Positions 30,561-42,439 of a stretch of 64,000 nucleotides of DNA are shown here, piece by piece. The notes under the pieces are model-generated. The model was given only the letters and a program-made list of their open reading frames with translations. It did no database searches and was not told the DNA's origin. The DNA is from Nitzschia sp. DOCU1 (lineage: Eukaryota > Bacillariophyta > Bacillariophyceae > Bacillariales > Bacillariaceae): positions 2,542,001 through 2,606,000 of the forward strand of contig OX595991.1 of the NCBI GenBank assembly GCA_951394045.1. The letters are read 5' to 3'. How positions within the stretch are numbered: position 1 is the first letter of the stretch; the number at the start of each line of letters is the position of its first letter. The position numbers and the translations under genes were made by a program.

Positions 30561-32268
30561 TGGTTGCCTTGTCATGGACCGGCTTTTGATGGGGGTAATT
30601 TTTGCTTATCTTTCCCTGGCCGAAATGGATGCAGTGTTCAGAGAGCCTTAAGTCTCTGCTTCATCGGTCAATAGCTTAGAGGATTAATAACGACTTATTA
30701 GCACGAATGAAACAAACAACCTCATTTAGGAAGAAGGGACCCATTATCGTGTTGCCCACCTTGTAGCAAGACAATGCTCTCCCTTCAGTATTGTACGATT
30801 TGTCCGTCCCGCCACCTTAACTCGTTTCGTCCTCGGAGCCTCCCTCAACCCAAAGGGCGGTAACCTAGCTCGTTCATCGTGAGGCATCGAGAGACAGTTA
30901 TCATGTCATCATCGTTCCAAGCACATTGCAGAGCACCAGAGATGAACGCAGCGAAGATTTGAACTCCAGCTACAGGAAACGCAATTTATGTGCTTCCGCT
31001 TTTCGGCTCCAGGTGCTGGTGTAGGATCGAGGGCAGGATGGCAGCGCAGCAGTACAAACGCCTTGGCGTGTTAACGGCACTTTCGTGTTGTAGTTCAACG
31101 ATCCAGCACGCGAATCGGTGGTCGCTCAGAACAATTTCTCCACCGAGAACAAGTGCAGCAACCATGAACTTCACGGATACGCCTCGTCTGCTTCAGTTTG
31201 TCGCTTCGTAGTAGAGGCTACCACTAGTTGTTCTACAACTAGCGTGACTGCAGGAGTGAGCCTTCCTAGTGTTGAGCCAACGGAGCGTCTTTTTTCTACC
31301 ACGCCCGAGAGTAGTGCTCGACTCTAGGACTTTTATAACAAGTCAGTGCATGGAAACTGAACGGTGTTTCGGCTGTATGGCAAAAAAGAAGTAGCGACAG
31401 TTGGCTACTATGATACAACAGAAGCCTTTTGACCTGGCGGGTGCGACTGTGCTTGGTCATGGCTCACTCCGACAGCTGCTGATCTTGTCCCATCTCAATA
31501 ATGGACCGAATTTTGTCAACATCGATGCTCTTTGAGATCGACAAAGGCACCAAGGTTTGTTGTCTGATCGGCACGTCCATCCTGCGCAGCGGAAACTGGC
31601 ACTCAACTCACATGGACGATGAGAAGCGGGGGCGCTCAAACTACACGTGTCAGAGGTTCGTTCTTCTGGGCAGTTTGCTTCGTTCCGTGCATCATGATAT
31701 GGCCTTGTATCATATCGTATGTCACTGTTATGGAGCCAAACATGAAGACAGAAGAGCGACGAAGTGATGCTCGAAGCGTTCCCCAAGAGTCATCCAAAGT
31801 CGCTTCGTTCAAGAAAAGTATCAAAATATGAGACGTGGGTTGCAAGGTTCTCGTCTCATGAGGATATATGACGCCAAAAGAATTTGAAACGCGCCGTCTC
31901 TAGCACAACTATCGAGAATCAAGACCGAATGCCCATATATCTGGGATTTGATGCATAGAGGTCGAATTCTACCTATTGCATTTTCATCTATGCCCGATCC
32001 TTCGAATGACCCAATCGCAATCAATTATGCATTTTACTAAGCCTTTCGTTTTGAGAAACGTTGAAGGGACTTATTTATTTATCGTTGGGGGCACTTTTGT
32101 ATCCGCCATTCGAGAGGTCTGATGCCACTCTTGCTTTTGGTGTGGTGCTTTTTATCGCCCTTTTCTCCTTGGCTTATCGCTCACTCGGAACCACGTCAAA
32201 ACAATGCAAAAACAAGTTCTCATAAAAACGTACCTTCAGCAAGTCGCACACTCAAGTCCACAACAACG
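30561..32268. other. Intergenic, nothing recognised
   Basis: This 1.7 kb spacer sits between two RGLE genes. Short open frames occur near 31000-31330 and 31450-31830, but none has a recognisable domain or convincing start. The end near 32122-32268 is open in frame with the next gene and may be its 5' leader or an N-terminal extension. Confidence 0.5.
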
Positions 32269-33207
32269 ATGAGACTGTTGCATCATTCAGATAAAATGGA
32301 GATTACGATCCCCGAAGAAGTATCGCTGCGAATGCGCCCACGCCAAGTGGATCTTGCTGACGACGATGATGCCTCAATCACGTCAGAAATCTCGCTAGAC
32401 TTCTTGGCCAAGGATCGTGAAGACGCACGAACGGCAGGTACACAGACGTCCTCTTCCAATGGTTGGAGTCCTGACGGTTCAGACTACAGTCTGGATGTTT
32501 TACTTCGAAAAGATGAAGAAGAGCAGTCGGCATCTGAATCGGCGAAGGAAAGCTTGATGACCTCGGACTATTCCCTGAATATCCGCCTGTCCAGGTCCCA
32601 GCACTCTTTAAAGGCCTCGCAGTCGTCCTTGGGTGCCGTCCCGCAAAATCTGGGAGCATCGCATCACTCAATTGATACGTTCGCCACAACTCGCACCACC
32701 AAATCGGCTGAGACCGATCTCACGACAGAAACAACCGCTGTTTTACCCAAGACCCAGACACGAAAAGTCAGCTTCTTTCCGCGAGTCCGGATTATGCGTG
32801 TAACCAATCGCAAAGACTTGCTCAAGGCTCAGATCAAGCGCACTTGGTACAGCCGAGACGAATTCAAAGACATTCGAACAGAGTGTTTCGATACTATCAA
32901 AATGATGAAGGAAGGAACTGTCAACGAAGAAGAGGGCTGGTGCTCTTTGGGACTCGAGTACAAAACTGCCCAAAACTACAAGGCCCGCCAACGAAATAAG
33001 GTGGAAGTCCGACAGGTTGTCTTTGAGGAACAGCAGTTTCAACGTGAAAACGAAATGCCTGATCCTGAATGGATTGCTCGAGTGTCTCGTGAACAAAGTA
33101 GAACATGTGTAGAGGGTGCGTTGGAGTGTGCGCGGAAAGTAGAACAAGAGGCTAATGAGTACTTGGGGCTCAATGATCGGTACAGCAATGGGTCCATCTT
33201 CTGCTAG
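32269..33207 (+). CDS. RGLE-family protein, 312 aa, with Ser-rich repeat region
   Basis: The N-terminal half (about 30-150) is acidic and Ser-rich and contains the repeated tripeptide-based motif DYSL (SDYSLDVLL, SDYSLNIRL) plus HSLKASQSSL and HSIDTF, perhaps phosphorylation sites. The core follows: RKVSF (165-169), Trp193 in RTWYSRDEF, LGLE in place of RGLE (227-230), then VVFEEQ in place of AVLxEQ and DPEWIA. The start is uncertain: ATG 32269 fits the A/C-rich leaders seen before other members, but in-frame ATGs at 32122 and 32296 exist, and from 32122 the first 20 residues would look like a signal peptide. I prefer the non-secreted form. Confidence 0.68.
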   Translation: MRLLHHSDKMEITIPEEVSLRMRPRQVDLADDDDASITSEISLDFLAKDREDARTAGTQTSSSNGWSPDGSDYSLDVLLRKDEEEQSASESAKESLMTSDYSLNIRLSRSQHSLKASQSSLGAVPQNLGASHHSIDTFATTRTTKSAETDLTTETTAVLPKTQTRKVSFFPRVRIMRVTNRKDLLKAQIKRTWYSRDEFKDIRTECFDTIKMMKEGTVNEEEGWCSLGLEYKTAQNYKARQRNKVEVRQVVFEEQQFQRENEMPDPEWIARVSREQSRTCVEGALECARKVEQEANEYLGLNDRYSNGSIFC

Positions 33208-33667
33208 TTCGTACGGGGACAACGGGCAACCTATTAAAGAAATTTAAGATAGAAAGCTTAGAAGATGACTTACTCAAAAGTTACTCATAGGGCTGAATGT
33301 CGTGTATTTACGTAAACCTCTCGACGAATGGTGTGACTACAGCGGGGCCGTCACAACCCAGCGGGTCATCTTGAAGCGGTGAAAGATGGCCCGGAAAAGA
33401 TTGCAGTTCGTCTGCTTCGGCGTTTGTCCCACGGCTTGTATTAGAGCTTGTTGCTCCGAGCCAACGTGTTTGGCTTGCAATAACGACAAAAACGGTTCCT
33501 GCACCTGGGGTGTTCAACCACCTCTCGATAAATGCAACGTTACATGTGAAACAGAGAATGTTCTTCTTTACATACGGTATTGCTAATGCTTAATTCGACT
33601 CCCAGTGAATTGAATGAAACGTTCAACAGCAGGATGGTGCAGCATTCGACCCGTGACAGTGTCACTA
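33208..33667. other. Intergenic, convergent
   Basis: The stretch lies between the 3' ends of two convergent RGLE genes. I see no gene or repeat. Confidence 0.5.
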
Positions 33668-34291
33668 TCATGATTCAAAAAGGTAGCGCATAGCATCTTC
33701 AGCGTCACTTCTAGCAAGATTCCGTGCCTTAAGGAGTGCAGGCTGTGAACAGTCTTTGTACACTTTGGCCACTAGGCCATCGTCCCATTTCCCTTCCTGA
33801 CTAACTTGGTGAGCAATTTGGTGTAGAATTAGCTGCTGAACAAAGGCATTGGACTCGGCCCTTGCCACGAGGCTATCAAGGTTGTTCAGGCCACGCGAGC
33901 AAAGAACTTCGTCGTCCAATAGGTGACTCGTTGTGTCGTTGCTCATTGCGGCCTCCGTCAATTCGATTTCATCGATGAGCTCGGCGTAGTCGTCGTCGCT
34001 CATCCATGTCGCCTGGAATTCTTCTAGCGATAGCTCGCTTCGACAGGGGATGCTCGAAATTTTATCGTCATCCGAGAACCGCACTCGTCCATTTCTGCGT
34101 TTCGCACCAGACGAAGGCAGCTCATCGAGAGGACCATTATCATCCACGTCACTTTCCATGAGCAAACTGCTAGCGTAGCTCTCCCCGAGGTCCACGAGGG
34201 CGCCGCAGGATGAGGATTCATATTCACCTTGTCGGTGAAGCAGGGTATTGCATGACGGAGCCATTGGAGCAGATGTGAGAAATAGTTTCAT
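33668..34291 (-). CDS. RGLE-family protein, 207 aa, divergent member
   Basis: This is the only minus-strand member of the central array. It has the best V-x-F site, GRVRF (68-72) followed by acidic residues, then Trp96 in ATWMSDDDY. The RGLE box is RGLN (133-136) and the basic Lys/Arg-Thr segment after it is lost (NNLDSLVARAES). The VLxEQ box is degraded to LILHQIA. The C-terminal helix still matches (AEDAMRYLFES). The loss of charge around RGLE suggests altered or relaxed function. The ATG at 34291 is the first in frame. Confidence 0.62.
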   Translation of the reverse strand: MKLFLTSAPMAPSCNTLLHRQGEYESSSCGALVDLGESYASSLLMESDVDDNGPLDELPSSGAKRRNGRVRFSDDDKISSIPCRSELSLEEFQATWMSDDDYAELIDEIELTEAAMSNDTTSHLLDDEVLCSRGLNNLDSLVARAESNAFVQQLILHQIAHQVSQEGKWDDGLVAKVYKDCSQPALLKARNLARSDAEDAMRYLFES

Positions 34292-35214
34292 GTGTGTTTA
34301 TCAACAAAATGTATGTCGCTTCTAACACAAAAGCGGTTTGCGGGTAGGATATGCGGCAAATGATGGCGTTGGGAGCACCGGCAGGGCGCATCTTCCGGTA
34401 GCAATCTTGCAGATGGTCTCATTTTGCTTACCGGGTTCGTAGTTGACAACCTGTTTCCTTCGAGGCTCCCAAAAGGGAGCGAGCATCTCATTCGCTGTTA
34501 CATTCTCTCGACGTCTTGTCAGACAATAATATATGCCCATGACATGTAGTCCGACGGGAGGCGATTGTCGAGAACAACAATAAAACAGCATAGAACTACC
34601 ATTGGCCTATGTAATGTAGACGAGGCCTTCTAAACTTCTCCTGAATTCTTGGCCCTTTAAGATATCTTAATAAGTTTACCTTTCTGATATTTATGAAAAG
34701 CAGTTGAACCCAAAAATGTCGATTGTGGCACTCTTCAAGATATCTCAATAAGTTTACCTTTTCTTATATTTATGAAAAGCAGTTGAACCCGGAAATGTCG
34801 ATTGTGGCACTCCGAGTTCAAAGCCACACCCGCCCATAGTAAAACTGTGTCCGACGACTCACTCATTGAAGTTCTCACCCCAATCGACGTTATTCACATT
34901 CGTATATACGCTTCTAGGTACGCATATTACTTTGGTGTGTTTCTTTACAGTAGAAGAAAAGTGGAGGACGGCCGAGCGACGACCAAGTAGTAAGGTACAC
35001 TACTAACGATAATATTTACTACTACTTAAAAATATTTGGTCAATGCAGCGAAGACTATCATAGTATTAGCAGCTCAAGCTTAGATAGCCGCGTATCCTAG
35101 CTAGCTACCGGTAGTAGTACATTACTTCCGGTGACTTGTTTTGCTAGCGGCTATCATAGCTGGTGGCAAGCTGATCTCTTTCTGTAGTAAGGGTCAAGCA
35201 AGCAAGAGCAACGT
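34292..35214. other. Intergenic with 78-nt tandem repeat
   Basis: No gene is evident. It contains the tandem repeat at 34659-34812 and CTAGTA/TAGTAG-rich DNA near 34980-35130. Confidence 0.5.
34659..34812. repeat. 78-nt tandem duplication
   Basis: Two units begin at 34659 and 34737. Both read AAGATATC(T), then AATAAGTTTACC, a T-rich part, ATATTTATGAAAAGCAG, TTGAACCC and ATGTCGATTGTGGCACTC. They differ at a handful of positions and by one inserted T in unit 2. Confidence 0.9.
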
Positions 35215-38200
35215 TCATGCGTCAGATGAATGAGATTGGACAAGGTTGGAGACGTGTCGAAGTATCTCCAAAGCCGTCTCGCGGAATCTATTTTCTCTGC
35301 TTGCGTGGCGATAGTTTTCAATGCCAACCAAGATTGACCAGCCCTGTCTGTCGCGAATGTCTCTGATAAACAAAGCTCCCGATCTGTGTACAAGTTGCCG
35401 CGAGGGAATGCTTCGCACTTTTCCGTTTCGATATCTAGGGAAGTCGAATTCGTGACTGTTTTCTATGCAGTCAAGAACCTGCCCCTGCGTAAAGCGGATG
35501 CCATCGTCAAGAAAGTCCATCGTCTTCAATTCCTCTTGCATTTTTTCGGTTAATTCATTGCTCCTCAGAGTAAAGAACGTCGGCACAGCGAACTGAAATA
35601 AAGCACCAGACAAAATTAGAACAAGTCGTCTCCAGACTTGGCCTTCCGCTTCGAGTTCTACTTACAGTGTGAAGAAACAAGTCTCTTGAAATTGTGGTCT
35701 GTGGAAAACTAATCAGCTGTAGCCCGAATTGAGCACACCGGCGATGGAGTAGCTGAACTTGTGTTTCCACTTTCGCTGAGCTGGCCACGAGCCAATTAAA
35801 CATGATTCTGTAAGAGCTTGCCGTGTTGAATGTCGAGCCTACAGCAATTTCCATCCATTCGAAGGGGTCACGTTTCCCCTTTCGAAGCGGTATTGTGAAC
35901 TTAACCATCGAATCCTCGGTGGTGCGCCTGACTTTGAAAATGTCGTCTACCACCACTTTCGCGTCCGCGCTTGATACGATCTTCACATTCAAGGGCGTCT
36001 CTGCTACGTCCTTCTCCCGTAATTTCCCCAAGTACTCCAAGAGACGTTGGAATCGCGAAACGTATTCCTGCTCGGCCCCGGGATCTTTGAACGCCTCGGG
36101 TATGAGGCCGAACATAACACGCCTAAAACGCATGCCTACCTCCAGTTGTCGGTCTTCTTCGCCGCAAATCAGGTTGTCCACTTTGTTCCATTTGTAGGGT
36201 TCCGCATATTTCTTGAATGTCTGTACGGACTGAGCGTATCCCTTGTGTGACGATCGGAAAGGTGAGAAATAAGAATAGGCGGATTACGACGAAGTTTACC
36301 ACTGTTCATACCTGAGCAACTCTCGAATACACCATAAAACGGTAATGGTAGATATTGATGGGATCGTTGTGGGCGCTCTTCCTGTTGTAATGAACTATTT
36401 CAATGGTGTCCGAGCTTGGATCGTAACTCAAAATTTGTATTCTTGACCAGAGGTGAGAATCGTCAATGTTGAGTTCAACTTGAGGAAGGAGACTGTGTAA
36501 CGTACCGATGTCCCATTGAAAGATAGTGCTTTATCGTCCCCGTTGTATCGTGTTTTATCGTCGGTAAGGAAGGGACGAAGGGATCACGGCGGCCACTGGA
36601 AACTCTGCTTTTGTTCTTGTTTCTCCCTTTGGGGTCGCGCAGACAAAAATGTGAGAGTTACAAGTGATGGGCAACATGTTGAGGGACACTTTCGTTGACC
36701 TACCCAGCCTCGGTTGCTCCGGTCGATTTTCGCTTTCTTTGACGGCGGCATCAGTCACGATTTGAAAGTCTTGCGCAACCCTTTGTCGAACCATCTCCAT
36801 CATCAAATCAGCATGACTAGAATAGTGCTTGTTTTCGATCCCACCAAGCGTCACAGTATATGGATTGAATTGAAAGGTCCCCTCATCCCGTAGTTCTTGC
36901 GGCGACGGGAAGTAGTCCACGGACAGCGGTAAAATGGCAGGCGCTGTCAGACTGTTCCAGATGGGACCTGAGTGCCTCTTGAATTCAACTTCTCCGACCG
37001 GGAAGACATGACTCCATCTTCGTCGGTTGTGCGATCGCTTGGCGAGCACTTCATCTTCGTCGCTCTGGCGAAATGGGTTACATGCTTTTTGTTGGCGCAG
37101 CGACTGTTTCCCGCTGGTGCCGCTTGTCTCTCGGGTTGCCAATTTCTTCGAACGGATCCCCGTGCTCGATGGGCTTGTCGGCCGGCCTGGTTGCTTTTTG
37201 TTTACGATACCTCCACTTGGGGGGCTGCCAGCGCGAACGTCTTTGTTTGAAGTTCGAGTCGGTCGCAGTTGTCTTATAGGACCAGAAGTTGGTGGGCTAC
37301 CCGTCGCAAAGATGCCTTGCTGCCCTCGGCTGCCTCCAATAGGCGAATTTCGGGAACTCAAGCGAATGCCAGATGATGGAGGGCTGCGTGCTATTGGACG
37401 AAGAAGGTGTCTTGAACCATCGGGTTGGCCCTAGTTGTTGACGAAAGGTTAGTCTCAATAGGTCGCATACAAATCTTTCCACATACTAAGCGAGCTAATC
37501 CACTTACGATCGGGTTTAGGTAATGCTCGTAGTTGCTCCCGGAAAAAATTCCCAATGGCCCAAAGTTTTCGCGAGATAGGGACGATTGACTGTCCATTCC
37601 CAATGAACGATGTGGTACATGACCAGGACATCGCTCTAAGTTGAAGGTGCTTGGTGGGGGGTCCAAGGCGTTTGGATGCTGATTTGGAAGGCTTAGCATC
37701 GAAGGAAGTAACATGGGTGAAATCCCCATTACATTTCGTTCCTGAATTTGCGCCATGTTCGGGAAAAGCGGTGACTGGGCGCGTGCGCGTTCTTTCCCGC
37801 CGTTTCGTCCTGAAGTTGAAAGAAAGCTCCCACTTGCCCGCCGAGTCAGGAGTGTGTTGGGCTGCCCTTCTTTCGGAGTTGCACTGCTGTACTGAGAAAG
37901 GGCAGCGCCAAGTCCCCCGGACGGAGCTTGGCCTTTTCTGCTTGAAGCAATGGTTACTTCTGACTCTACGTGTTGAATCGATTCCGGTCTTATGACGTTG
38001 ATGTCACCCATCACTGTCATCTTTTTGCTTATTGGCGCCCAAACGTTTTCATCATGAGCATCCATCAATTTCCTTAAAGTTTCAATATGTTTGTCCTGTT
38101 TGGATTGCTGCGACATCGCTGTATCATGATCCGCTTGGTTCCAGTCCGCGTCACCACCGCCAGGAGAGGCATGCCCTCCGGAGCTTTTGTCGGTCCCAAC

Positions 38201-41200
38201 TGAAACATAGTCATCGGCCACACCAGAGTCGCCCTCGGTCAATAAGTTTATATTGAGATTGTCAAATTCAAGAGATGGCGATCGTTGAATTTGGAAGGCA
38301 CTTCTCGAAACAATCGGTGATTCGTAGTGATCCCAAAGAACCCTGTCATAGGACATCCCGAACAAACTTGAAACATGGCTCATAAAACTCGACGCGTTGG
38401 ACCCGCTTTCACTATCATCCGTCCTTTCCATAGCCGGCTCGATAGGGGATCGCCGCGATATTGGGCTGTCGCTACGTGGCGATTTTCGCTTTGCTCTGAT
38501 CGGAAACTCGTTGAAATGTACAGTACCCCACTCACGTAATGGGATGTGCTTGTTTTGGTCAGAAATGAATTCCCACTTTGATGCAGTCGGCGTTCCTGTT
38601 GACGTAGCCTTTTCTTGCTCCTCAACAAAGTGGTGGAGTTTCAAAATCGAAATCAAAGCAGACGGCAACCTCATTCCAGAAACTCTTGGTCTACAAGCCT
38701 CGAGAATATCTCTGAAGTCTCTCCCAGAAATCAGTTGCCTTTCTTGCTGGGACTTCGCCTTCCCAGGTGTTGCTGCCTTGTTCCCCAACGCCGAAAATGT
38801 TGATGAAGGCGATTTTGATTTGAAGGTTGGCGAGCCAGTATGATGGGCAACAATTGCATCAGCTTTAGGACGAAGAAACCCGTTCGGGCCCAGTTCAAAT
38901 GAGTCCAAACCGTCTTGCTTCACAGTCGGCGATACCAAGTCTTCGTGGTGAATATGGTCACCCAGTTGATGCTCCTCTCGGTCGTAGCTCACAAACGAAA
39001 GGTGCATCCAATGTGGGACCTCGTAGTATGTCTCGCTCGTATCGACTCCCTGCGTTTCTACGGTTCGGAACTCATTCTTTAATGGCTCGTCCAAATTAGC
39101 ACAACGATCATCATCCACCGTTCATTTATCGAGACATTTGACTTACATTATAAAGGAAGAAGGGAGCAATGTGAAGCGGTGGCAAGCCCAAACTTAGCAT
39201 GTCGCTCCCGATACCATTGTCCATCATCCTTTGGTAAGTGATACCGGCGAGTTCTTTGTCCACTTCAAAGACGCCGCATCCGGGTGACACCACAACAATA
39301 GAATTCCCAGTACGATAAAGATCACGATCAAGAAAGTGGAATTGCATGATATTTAGGGTAACGTTGACAGCTTCCAGCACATTACCTTGGCTTGCATTCG
39401 AAGGGCGACGGTCAGTCAGGTTCCAGCGCAACTCCAGGGGATACTTCACAAACTCTTCCTTAATGCGGACGATCAAACTTTCCCATTCTGTACAAGTCTC
39501 ATTTTCAATCACGGGTTTGTAGTGGTCCTGGGAGTGAGGTAGAAGTTAGAGCGAGTTTTGACGGCGGGAAGGGCATAGGTTTCAGAAAAAATCCTACCTC
39601 GTACGAGCGACCATAGACGTCCTTGCAGTTCAATGGAGACTTCTGTCCATTGCTCAAGAAGGTACGGCTGAAGAAAATGACAGTCAAAGAATGAGTCACT
39701 TCCAGAGCTTTCCATTTTTGGAAAAGCTTGTATAGAAAACGAATCCACTGGTCGAAGTAGATCTCACAAATGGTTTCCGGCGTACCCTTGTGAGCGTAGG
39801 GCGAGGAATAATCCCACATTTCACTCGAAAGTTGCACGAGCCAAGTGATACGAGCTGATCGACTTCGAAAAGTAATCATGGTTTTCTCGGTTACAATCCC
39901 TGATTTTGCCGCATTGTTGCCGTGACGGATCTCTAAAGCGTGAGCTTTGATCTGACGAGTCTTTTCGGTTAGGCGCTGCCCTTCGTAGATCCAGCTACCC
40001 TGTAGACATTGTTGGAATAAGTGCATATCTCCTCGACTGATAAATTGGTCTTTGATTGTCATCACCACGAAGTCTGCACTGACGGCTTTGAGCACCTCAT
40101 CTTCATCATGCGGGTCAATTTTGTGCACTGTGACCATATCGTAGCTCGACAAGGAATACAAATCGGCCACTTGACGCAACATTGAGATTTGAGTGCGCGT
40201 GTTCCCTTTGAGCGATGTAAGTGTCTTGTCTGTGACCAAAAGGACAAAAGATAGACGAAGTTTGTGTGTAGTACTGACTTTGGACCAAGCGTCTCCCCCA
40301 TGATCTGCTGTGTCCTCGTCATGACTATCCATGTGTTGAATGCCCGCTTCAATAATATCAAGATGATGCGTATCCATGGTCATATCTGATATTTGCCGAG
40401 TGTGCCCGCGAGTCAACTTGGGGGACACCGTGAGCGCTCCAGCCGCCGATGGAATTCGACGATGAAGAGTGGGCGGCTTGAGTATTGAAGTAGTAGTCGT
40501 TGAGTTCGGAGCTTTACTCGCGCCAGCCACCGGAGTCCCAGGGTAGTCCGTAGTACTTGCTCTAGCTCTCGGAAAAACAGGAGGAAGGGAAGAGGTCGTG
40601 GCAACGGTTTTCGCAGGCGGGGGTGGGTCGACGCTTCCATTGTCAATGTCACCACTAGCAGTACTTTCCGCGGCGACGCTTGCTTGGTCCCCCTTCCCTG
40701 CAGCAATGGAATTATTCCCCGAGTTCGGCGTAGTTGTACCACCCCCAGTGCTGGAGGCGGCTACTGATGCCGCCTCGTCTTCGGCGGCCTCTTCCAATGG
40801 ATCTTTCATGGAAACGGCCAAAGCGTCTGTTCGTGGTCTCAAGGAAGTGCCGCCGCCTGTCCCGGATGACATCGGTGCAGGTCCTCCGTTCGACAATACA
40901 TTAATAGCTGTTGATACGTTCGTTGTGCTTGGAGTCGGAAATTCGACTTGGACACTGGCAGTCGATGATTGGTACTGTGCCGAGGGGCCAGTAGGGGAAA
41001 CACGTGTGTGGCTGCTTTTTCGGAAACTGGGGGCTGGTGACGCAGCTACAAGTACCGGTCCTGGACTTTTCAGCATGGCTTGCTCTTTGGGAAGTGGATC
41101 CCAGACACGAATCTCAATGATATCTCCTACCGAAAGTCCATGGTGCACTGAGGATGCCGTCGTATTTCCTGAAACAGTGGATGCTCCGGTTGTAGTGGCG

Positions 41201-41400
41201 GAACTCTTGGCTCCATTTAATTCATCTTGCGATGCTTTTCTGGTAACGGTAGTGGCCGGGGAATTTGCCTGCTGTGCTGATCCGGGTACTCCAACACCAA
41301 CATCGGATGGGACAGCAAAAAGTTCCTGATGAAGACAAAGCTCACAACCGTCAAACGTCAAAGAATCATGGATATTCAACGACAACAAACCCGTCTTCAT
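35215..41400 (-). CDS. IML1: Iml1/DEPDC5 (GATOR1 complex subunit), seven exons
   Basis: GATOR1 is the GTPase-activating complex that turns off TORC1 at the lysosome or vacuole when amino acids run short. Exons, all in phase: 39598-41400, 39147-39527, 37508-39049, 36704-37430, 36312-36478, 35666-36241, 35215-35592, about 1857 residues. Hallmarks include SLNIHDSLTFDG and GDIIEIRVWDP, VMTIKDQFISRGDMH, SSEMWDYSSPY, VFFSRTFL-like FFSRTFLS, GVFEVDKELAGI, MMDNGIGSDMLSLGLPPLH, NRRRWSHVFPVGE, LTAPAILPLSVDYFP, and C-terminal DPFEWMEIAVGSTFN and FNWLVASS. Long low-complexity inserts lie between blocks. No DEP domain is visible where animals have one. The conserved HYLSMGHR stretch at 36505-36528 falls between exons 4 and 5 in a mismatched frame, so that junction is uncertain. 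An upstream exon is possible; ATG 41400 is the first in frame. Confidence 0.85.
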
Positions 41401-41896
41401 CTCAGCCAAGGTTAACCGATAAGACACTGCTTGATCATGGGCAAGATGCTTCTATTCCGATACTGTCGTCGTCGCGTTCTATCAATATGTGGCGAAAATA
41501 TTCAATACACATCTCTTGCTCCCTCTGTTCAGCTAATGCTAATCTCAACATCGAGAACAAAATCGCAGGATCGATGGGGCTTTTGCTATATCTTGGCGCT
41601 GCTGGATCTTTTTCAGCTTCGCCGCGCCGCGGGCTGGGCTTTTTCGCGGTGGGAGGGAAGTCGAAGCAGTCTAAACAAATATACCTATCCCTAATGGTAC
41701 AGACAGTATTAAAGTACATAGCACATGCGGTTGATGAACCATCGCGTCTTTCCTTCGCCGGTGTATCTCGTGGTGGCCATTGGTTTCCCGCTCTTTCGTG
41801 GATGCAGGTTGCAATCGATCACAACCCGACCTTCTTCGTTCCTATCGAATTTGTAGACAGTCGTTTGCTCCATCGACGTTTTGTTATTCAGCAACC
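41401..41896. promoter_or_regulatory. Divergent promoter region of IML1 and RLP24
   Basis: About 500 nt separate the two outward-facing start codons, so the region must hold both promoters. Minus-strand codons remain open directly upstream of the IML1 ATG, so part of this may be an unrecognised first exon. Confidence 0.5.
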
Positions 41897-42439
41897 ATGA
41901 GAATCGAAAAGTGTTACTTTTGCTCGTCTCCATGCTACCCTGGGCACGGAATGGTCTTTGTGAGAAATGACTCCAAACAGTTTCGATTTTGTCGATCGAA
42001 ATGCCATCGCAATTTCAATAAGAAGCGGAATCCGCGCAAAGTGGCCTGGACCAAGGCCTATCGTAAGACCCGGGGCAAGGAAATGGCCGTTGATAGCACT
42101 TTCGACTTTGAAAAGAGACGCAACCGTCCAGTCAAGTATGACCGTGATTTGATGGGCAAGACAATTTTGGCAATTAAGCGAGTAGACGAAATTCGACAGG
42201 AACGAGAACAAAGATTCTTTGAGAACCGAATGCAAGATGCCAAGGCTGAGAAGAAGAAGCAAGCCAGAGTCGAAATTGAAAAATCCATCGAGTTGTTGGC
42301 GCCGGTGGTGGCGACAAGAGAAGAGGTCATGCGCAACGTTATCGACTCGGCAAAGCAACGAATTGCTGCGAGAAAAAAGTCGTCAGCAAGCCGGTTGGCT
42401 GCTAGCCGTGCGGCAGATAGTATTATGCAGGAAGGCTAG
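41897..42439 (+). CDS. RLP24: Ribosome biogenesis protein Rlp24
   Basis: This 180-residue protein holds the place of ribosomal protein eL24 on pre-60S particles and recruits the AAA-ATPase Drg1 for its own release in the cytoplasm. The N terminus [18 protein letters not shown] and later [18 protein letters not shown] form the four-Cys zinc-binding fold shared with eL24. [12 protein letters not shown] and [17 protein letters not shown] are typical of Rlp24 rather than eL24. The C-terminal half is a long basic helix. Single exon from the ATG at 41897. Confidence 0.93.
   Translation: MRIEKCYFCSSPCYPGHGMVFVRNDSKQFRFCRSKCHRNFNKKRNPRKVAWTKAYRKTRGKEMAVDSTFDFEKRRNRPVKYDRDLMGKTILAIKRVDEIRQEREQRFFENRMQDAKAEKKKQARVEIEKSIELLAPVVATREEVMRNVIDSAKQRIAARKKSSASRLAASRAADSIMQEG

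Noticed and set aside
31457..31830. Small genes on either strand in the 31.4-31.8 kb spacer
   Set aside because: Overlapping open frames on both strands have no domain, no family match and no good start.
32122..32268. Secreted form of the 32269 RGLE protein with a signal peptide
   Set aside because: The first 20 residues from 32122 look like a signal peptide, but no other family member is secreted and the leader composition before 32269 matches theirs. Kept only as an alternative start.
36506..36528. 23-nt micro-exon in IML1 coding the HYLSMGHR motif
   Set aside because: Possible flanking splice sites give a phase that does not fit exon 5, and the following intron would be only about 27 nt. 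A frameshift is simpler.
40598..41329. Long plus-strand open frame of about 240 codons opposite IML1
   Set aside because: It lies antisense to the low-complexity part of IML1 exon 1, where biased codons leave the other strand open. It has no domain.
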